DNA of 64,000 bases from Vitrella brassicaformis (Eukaryota; Sar; Vitrellaceae): positions 97,968 through 161,967 of the forward strand of contig CDMY01000201.1 in NCBI GenBank assembly GCA_001179505.1, written 5' to 3'. A program made the position numbers and the translations under genes. This document shows positions 58,116 to 64,000 of the stretch, piece after piece (position 1 is the first letter of the stretch; the number at the start of each line of letters is the position of its first letter). The notes under the pieces are model-generated. The model was not told the origin of the DNA and searched no databases. It saw only the letters and a program-made list of their open reading frames with translations.

Positions 58116-58421
58116 TGTAGTGTAGTGTAGCGAAGACAGACAGCACAAGGAGCACAAGGTGGCCGGCGGGTCACCTTAGTAGATTCAGCTGAGATGGGTT
58201 TGTGTTCGTGTGTTAATACGTAAGGGGACTTTTGTACAGACAGACAGACAGACATACGCCACGCCAGACGCCTGAGCAGTTCGGTGGATTGGAGGGATCC
58301 ACGGCATGAACTGTGTTGATGTGTTCATGTCCAGACACACACACAGTCGCTGTCAATAGAGCCAGTTCTACCCATACCCCTCCCTCCCAGTCCGGCACTC
58401 GTCAGTCAGTCAGTCAGTCAG
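58116..58421. other. Short tail-to-tail intergenic region
   Basis: Between convergent LIS1 and AAGAB-like genes. It contains GTAGT repeats just after the LIS1 stop, a CAGA run near 58240 and a (GTCA)n run at about 58401-58426 that overlaps the AAGAB stop codon. Confidence 0.65.
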
Positions 58422-58664
58422 TCAGTCGTTGCTGTCTCGTTCGTCTTCGTCGCTGTCCGCCTCGCCGAGGAAGCGCGACAGCTCCATCGCCACATGAGCC
58501 GCACGCTCACGACGGGCTTCGTCACTGACATTAATCGGCACACAGACATACACATGCACACGTCACGTCACTCAAGTGGTGGGTGCTTCGCCTGTGTGTG
58601 TGGTATGGGGTCTTACGAGAGGTTTGCGCCGTCTTCCCGGACTGCCCTAATCTTCTCCGTCAAC

Positions 58665-58699
<35 letters not shown>

Positions 58700-59671
58700 G
58701 GTCAGTGTGGCCAAAGCGCTTGCGCGATCGCTCACCGGTCCATCTCCGCCAGCAGGTGGTCTCTCTCATCTTCATGGTCGTCCCCATCGCAATGGTCCTC
58801 CCACCCACAGTCTTTGCCCTCGCGCAAACCACGCGCGATGCGGTCTATCGACACTCTCTCATCCACTGGAGCAGAGGACGACGCTGCGTCTGCTGTCGAT
58901 GCTGATGGTGCTGAGGGCTCCTTGGCACCATTCTGGCCTTCGTCCTGCTGCTGTGTGGGTGATGCTGCCAGTGGTGGTGCTGGTGATGACGTTGGTTGCT
59001 GTCTTCTTCTCATTGACGGCCACATGTGGCAGTGGAGCGCCTCTCTGATGCGGGCGATGCCGTGCTTCTCGAATGGGCCCGCTGGCTGTGAATCGTCTGA
59101 CTCGGTGAAGGGGACGAGCTCGATGCTGTGCTCGATGCACCTGCCGAAACACACATACACACCACACACACACACACACACACACACACAAATCCACCAT
59201 TTGGCTGCTGGCACCTCCCGTCCGTCTGTCTGCCCGACTGACTCACCAGCTGCGGAGGTGGTCAGCCGAGGCCGCTCCGTCATCCTCCTCCATCTCGCAA
59301 GCCACGACAGCAATCTTGTCGGCATCGTTGTCCGCCCACTCCCGCAGCCGCGTCATGACTCCCGCGTCCTCCTGTAGCACCCGCAGCCCGCCCTCCTCTA
59401 TCACCGCAACAATCGCCTCAATGCTCACACCGTTGTCGGCCTCCATCGCCTCCAGCGGCCGATGATCCATCGCCAGAGGCCTTGTCATGATCGTCACGTC
59501 GGCCTCATAGTACTTGGTCTCGATGCGCCACGGCAGCAGGGATGCGGGTGATGGTTTGCCTCGGTTGTTGTCATCTGTTGGGGCTGTGTGGCCGGTGAGG
59601 CGGCGGATGAATGGGTTGACACCGATGGACGGCGTGTGCGCGACGAGAATGCTGCTGTTGCGAACAGACAT
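58422..59671 (-). CDS. AAGAB: Alpha/gamma-adaptin-binding protein p34 (AAGAB-like)
   Basis: AAGAB is a chaperone for clathrin adaptor AP-1 and AP-2 assembly. Exons 59671-59247, 59140-58736, 58664-58617, 58524-58422 give 326 residues. The segment WRIETKYYEADVTIMTRP matches the conserved p34 strand-pair, CIEHSIELVPF and GIARIREALHCHMWPSM match the following blocks, and the C-terminal helix region (LTEKIRAVRED, EARRERAAHVAMELSRF, DSDEDE) matches the p34 tail. The N-terminal SSILVAHTPSIGVNPFIR aligns with the pseudo-GTPase start. The frame is open to an upstream Met at 59821, but a TGCGAGCTCG motif at 59701 would then be coding, so I favour 59671. Confidence 0.75.
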
Positions 59672-60095
59672 GGCGTTGCTGGTTCCTTCCCCACTTCTCG
59701 TGCGAGCTCGACTCGGCTCAGTGCTTCGCGAAACACAATATCGACGGCCACGTCTATCCTTTTCCCTTTGTTTCCTCACCATTTGGCGTTTGCTGATGGG
59801 CTGCTCGGTGCCAACCGGCAATACGCCGCCATCGGCATCGATTCTGACATCATCTTAGCCAGTCCCTGCCCCACTCCGATGGATGCCGTGGTGTTTGGGT
59901 GGCTGGTGGTGCAAGATTCCTGATCGAAGGACTGATACTTTGAAGGTGGGGGCGGACAATGGAGAAAAGGCGGAGAAAAGGCGGAGAAAAGGAGCGCATT
60001 CATGTCGTATTCTCGTTTGTTTCTGCAGATCTGACCAGCAATACCCGAGGAATCGTCCCATCTCGGTGCCGGTTGGGCTCCTGTGGCGAACGACC
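59672..60095. promoter_or_regulatory. Divergent promoter region, AAGAB / membrane-UIM gene
   Basis: This 424-bp spacer includes a TGCGAGCTCG motif and three tandem copies of GGAGAAAAGGC (59961-59993). Open frames through it are interpreted as leader sequence. Confidence 0.45.
59701..59710 (+). promoter_or_regulatory. TGCGAGCTCG promoter motif
   Basis: Thirty bp upstream of the chosen AAGAB start and 386 bp upstream of the membrane/UIM gene. This is the main argument for the shorter AAGAB model. Confidence 0.4.
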
Positions 60096-63000
60096 ATGGC
60101 GACAGATACGATGTGGCTCATTCACTCGGCTTTATTGGGGGCGGAGGTCTCCTTTCTATATGCCAACTTCATGGTGAGTGCACTGTTGGGTCAGTACAGT
60201 AATGTGAGATGAGCTGGAGAACCACCCGACCCACCACACAAAGCGAAGGCCCATCGCATCATCATACAAACATGTGTTTTGTTGTTCTTGTGTGGTGTGG
60301 TGTGGTATCTGTCTGCAGATATACAACTATTCGGCGGCGTTGGTGACTGCAGCTGCGTTGGCTGCGGCCCTGCTAGCGTCGTGCAGCCGCCGCACCCGCA
60401 CTCAGCTCGCCAATGCCGCCGTGCAGCTCTTCCTAGCGGGCGTCCTCATTGCGGGCGTCGCAGCATCATTCGACACATACACGTGAGCCGGGCAAAGGAA
60501 GTGGGGGAGGGAGACAGTACAGAAGATGCATGGCGGGGCGGGATGGATCGAATGCGTTGTGTGTGCATTGATTGCATCGTATGGTGTGGTATGGTTTCAG
60601 TGAGTATGGCGATTCCGGAGGTCATTTGTTGCTCGGTGTGGGCCAGATCATCATGTCGTTCTCGTGGGCCATCCTCTCCCTCCTCATCGCCTGCAACATC
60701 TCGCCCCTCGCATCCATCGCACGAGAATACGCGGGAGACCGAGCCGGCGTCAAGGGCACACTCGAGTTCGTCCCCCTCGCCCTCGAGGCCACCCGACACA
60801 GCCCATACCTCACCAACCAGAGCCTCACACAACTACACCTCTCCCGACAGAGCACCGCACTCAGTGCTGCGGGCGCCCATCTGGCACACGAAGCAGCGAG
60901 GCAGCCTCTGCGGACGCAGCAGTCCATTCCCAGAGTTGGCTTGGAGCGCCCTATGAGCGGCTCGGCCGTCGGCCTTGGTGCGCTGTCCCGGTCTGGCACG
61001 CTGGAGCGGCAGATGGAGATGCTCTCTCCCCGCTATGCAGACATCCCTCCCGAGGCCATCGGCCGCACCGCATACGAGCCCACCCCAGAGTGGGCCCTGC
61101 CGCCCGGCAGAGGCGGCATCCGCTACGTCAAGTCGGTGCCACGCTCGTACGCCTATGGCCCCCCACCGCCACCGGCTCCCCAGCCGCAGCCCCACCCCCA
61201 GCAGCAGCAGCAGCAGCCTCCCGACGCACATGGCGCACTGTCGAGTGACCTGAGAAAGGCCGCGGGGTCGGGAGTGGGTAGCTTCGGTGACCTGGAGAGG
61301 ATCGAGGAAGAGGGTCAGTACGAGGCAGGTCCTACCCCTGCTGCCCATGCGGCCAAGTCGCCCGAGTTCTTCTCGCCCATGACGGTGCCTCAGCCGGAGA
61401 GCCGACTGATGCGTGAGCAGCCCACCGTGCCGGAGCCATTCGTCACCCCCACCAAGGAGGAGCCCAAGGAGGAGGCCACAGAGGAAGAGAAATCACCGTC
61501 GCCCGACACCGAGGACCCCGACCTGATGGCGGCCATCCGGGCCAGCCTCGAGGACGTCAGCCCGCCGTCTCCCTCATCCGCGCGTCAGTTCCTGCAGCAG
61601 CAGTACGGTGGCAGCGAGGGCGGCGAGTCGGCACACACGCCCCCCTCCCTCCCGCGATGTGACGCCGTCCCGCCCCGATTCCGCGCCGGAGGGGACAAGA
61701 GAGAGGTGGGGGACGCCAAGGAGGGGGACCGACAGGTGGAGGACAGAGACATCAGCCAGAAAGGCGAGAAGGAGGGCGGCGGCATGGAGACGGCTGACCG
61801 CGCAGCGTTGATGAACCAGGTGTTGTTCGGCAGCCGTCATGGCGAGGCGGCCCAGCAGCAGCATGGTGTGGGTGTGGGGGAGGTCTTTCACCGCTCCCGG
61901 CTGGACCACCTCACCCCGATAGCGACAGACGGGTGGGAGACGGAGAAGGGCGACGGCGCGAGTGAGAGCAAGAGCGTCACTGCCCTCTTGGCGGGACACG
62001 ACCTCGCTGCCCACGGACACGCCAAGGCCATGCAGAACCTCCTCACATCCATGGACGGCAAGCGCAGGAGCCGACGCAAGACGGCCGGCAATGGCAGCGG
62101 CATGCAGACGACCACCACCACCACCACCACTGGCAGTGGGCGTCGTCTGCTGCGCCGTAGCTTCGGTCACCTGAGCAGCTGGTTCTCTCGGTCGACGTCC
62201 ATCAGCACAGACGTGCCGTCGTCGATGGCGGCCAGCGACGAGGAGAGGGGGGACCGCCAGAAGCAACCACACAAGGGCGGCCTCGCACCGGTGCCCGAGA
62301 CCGCACCCAACCAGCGCGATGACGACCATGATGATCAACATGTCCGTGTGCGTGAGGGTGAGGGTGTGGAGGGAGGGGACGGTGAAGGGGCCAAGGCGAT
62401 GAGCGATAGCGAGATGACACCTCGTGGGCGCAGGGCGGGCAACGTGACGCCGTCCAAGCATGGGGGCAAGGACGGTGCAGACGGGGAGAAGGTCTCCACG
62501 ACGGAGCACGACGCAGACGATGAGTATGGAGTGCTGGGCGGGTACTGGAGGTGAGCTACCACGGCGCATTGACACACACACAACGGCACCGTCCAGCTGA
62601 TTCATGATGTGTGTGTCTGTGTGTCCTTCCTTGTGTCATTCAGTGAGGGTGGCGTCACACCAATCATGAAGGGCCGCACGCTGGCGTCTCTGGCCCAGGC
62701 CATCCGCCCCCTCCCCCCTCCCCTCTCACTCGACAACAACAACAACACCAACCACAGCATACAGCCCAACCAGCCCCCCGACCACCGTACACCTACACCC
62801 GAGCACTACCACACGCACTCCGACGACTCCGGCGCCAACACGCGCCTCAAGGGCGGACCACGGCCGCCCAGCAGAAACACACCCTCATTTGGCATTCCGC
62901 TCGACAACAAGGAGGGAGAGGGGAATGGGGATGGCGAGGGCGAGGGCATTCGTCTGCCCGCTGCGCCAGCAGCAGTAGCTGTCGTCGAGCATCTGGGTGC

Positions 63001-64000
63001 GAGTGGTGTCAAAGACGACCACCGAGTGGAGGGGCGGGAGGTGGAGGAGAGTAGTGGGGTGGTTGGGAGCGGTGGAGGGGGTGGGGTGGTGCAGCAGACT
63101 GTCATCAAAGTAGGAGAGGAGAAGAAGAACCTTGTCGATTGGTACGCATCGCAAGCAGCGAGACAGATAATGCAATGCAGAAGACAGACCAGACAGCCAA
63201 CTGCCCTGCCCACATCTGTTCATATGTGCTGTGTTGGCGTCGTGTCTGTCTGCCTGCTTCCCTTGCCCCCAGGGGTAGCATCCGTCCGCCACCCAACTAC
63301 ACCGCCCACCCCAAGGTGCCCAGGCTGCCTCTGCATTCCCCCTCTGTGCCCGTATTCCCCCGACCAGCAGCCCGCACCGGTCGCTCCATCGACGCGCTGG
63401 ACGCATCCAACGACGACATCATGTGCCACGTGCCGCCGACGCCCCGCAGCCGGGACCCATCGCCCATCCGTCAGAGGCCCTCGCCCAAGCTCGACATTCG
63501 GGCCAACAGCGTGCTGCCCAGAGTGAATGCCTATACTGCTGGTGGTGTGACGGCGGCAGCTGACGTGGTGCAGGGGGACGCCGGTGTGGGTGTGGGTGTG
63601 GGTGTGGTTGAGGCTGCGGGGCGGGAGGTGGGTGTGGGTATGGGAGTGGGAGTGGGTGTGGGTGAGTCTCGCGGCGTGGTGGAGCGGCCGCCCTCTGTGG
63701 GTGTTGCGTCGTTTGTGCAGAAGTTCGAGGCCATCAGCAAGCTTAACAAACCAGACAAAGACAAGGATAGCAACGGTGAGTGAGTGCTCGGCGGTTGCCA
63801 GGCTGGATGGATGCACACATGTCTCCTTCTGTTGTGCAGGTCGTGTCGGTGGTGCCAATCGCCCCTCATTCGGGCGTCGCGGCAGCTCGTTCGGAGGCGG
63901 CCCCAAGATTGGCGGGGGCCTGCGTGGGTGGCTCCCATTCACCACATCTCACGACGCATCGGCAGGAGCGGCACAGAAGACCGCTAATGCCAACAACCAA
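60096..64000 (+). CDS. Multi-pass membrane protein with long disordered tail and UIM-like motif (3' end off window)
   Basis: Exons 60096-60173, 60319-60482, 60601-62550, 62644-63141, 63273-63775, 63840-64000 are in one phase, giving at least 1,118 residues with no stop before the window ends. The first ~120 residues hold about four hydrophobic segments (SALLGAEVSFLYANF, AALVTAAALAAALLA, QLFLAGVLIAGVAA, SFSWAILSLLIACNI). The remaining ~1,000 residues are low-complexity, rich in Pro, Ser, Glu, Gly and Val-Gly repeats. Residues about 385-398 (DPDLMAAIRASLED) fit the ubiquitin-interacting-motif consensus. Role unknown; a plasma- or endomembrane protein that binds ubiquitin is inference. The architecture is not one I recognise. 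Confidence 0.7.

Noticed and set aside
61574-62605. 343-residue minus-strand frame
   Set aside because: It is antisense to the phase-consistent exon 3 of the membrane/UIM gene and has shadow composition.

Overview
The window is nuclear DNA of a GC-rich, intron-dense eukaryote. The evidence is canonical GT-AG introns of mostly 40-130 bp in nearly every gene, a spliceosomal U2 snRNA gene at the left edge, and a typical eukaryotic gene set (PP2A B56, myosin, LIS1, Pirh2/RCHY1, UBA4/MOCS3, AAGAB/p34, organellar uL22). A CBM20 starch-binding protein and an MnmE whose N-terminus looks like an ER signal peptide both suit an alveolate with a complex plastid. A chromerid such as Vitrella brassicaformis is my best guess; that is inference, not proof. 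There is one 300-base N gap (10173-10472).

Layout. U2 snRNA (1-186, missing about 8 nt at its 5' end) is followed by 3.4 kb of non-coding, repeat-containing DNA. About 21 protein genes then run to the right edge in almost strictly alternating orientation: RCC1 (-), CBM20 (+), PP2A-B56 (-), membrane DnaJ (+), OAS-like (-), coiled-coil membrane protein (-), UBA2-like RRM (+), zinc-ribbon protein (-), unknown acidic (-), GLTSCR1-like (-), membrane RING (+), DnaJ (-), UBA4/MOCS3 (+), small membrane protein (-), MnmE (+), uL22m (-), myosin (+), RCHY1 (-), LIS1 (+), AAGAB (-), and a membrane/UIM protein (+) that runs off the right edge. I rebuilt exons by hand from splice sites and reading phase. 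In every complete model except the RCC1 gene (3' end unresolved) and the UBA2-like gene (start unresolved), exon lengths sum to a multiple of three.

What stands out. (1) Gene 18036-20830 encodes what looks like a 2'-5'-oligoadenylate-synthase-like nucleotidyltransferase with an OAS1_C-type tail, a damaged metal-binding motif and two N-terminal winged-helix-like segments. (2) An 11-bp motif, TGCGAGCTTAG and close variants, recurs in at least seven intergenic promoter regions, most of them divergent, and is a candidate core-promoter or transcription-factor site. (3) Intron 3' ends carry sense-strand TG tracts instead of ordinary polypyrimidine tracts. (4) The left 3 kb holds a small terminal-inverted-repeat element and two families of tiny GC palindromes.

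Most genes are housekeeping or cytoskeletal and need not act together. Functional themes are ubiquitin and ubiquitin-like pathways (RING, RCHY1, UBA4, UIM protein), tRNA wobble-uridine modification (UBA4-URM1 and MnmE), RNA processing (U2, UBA2-like) and motor or trafficking functions (myosin, LIS1, AAGAB).
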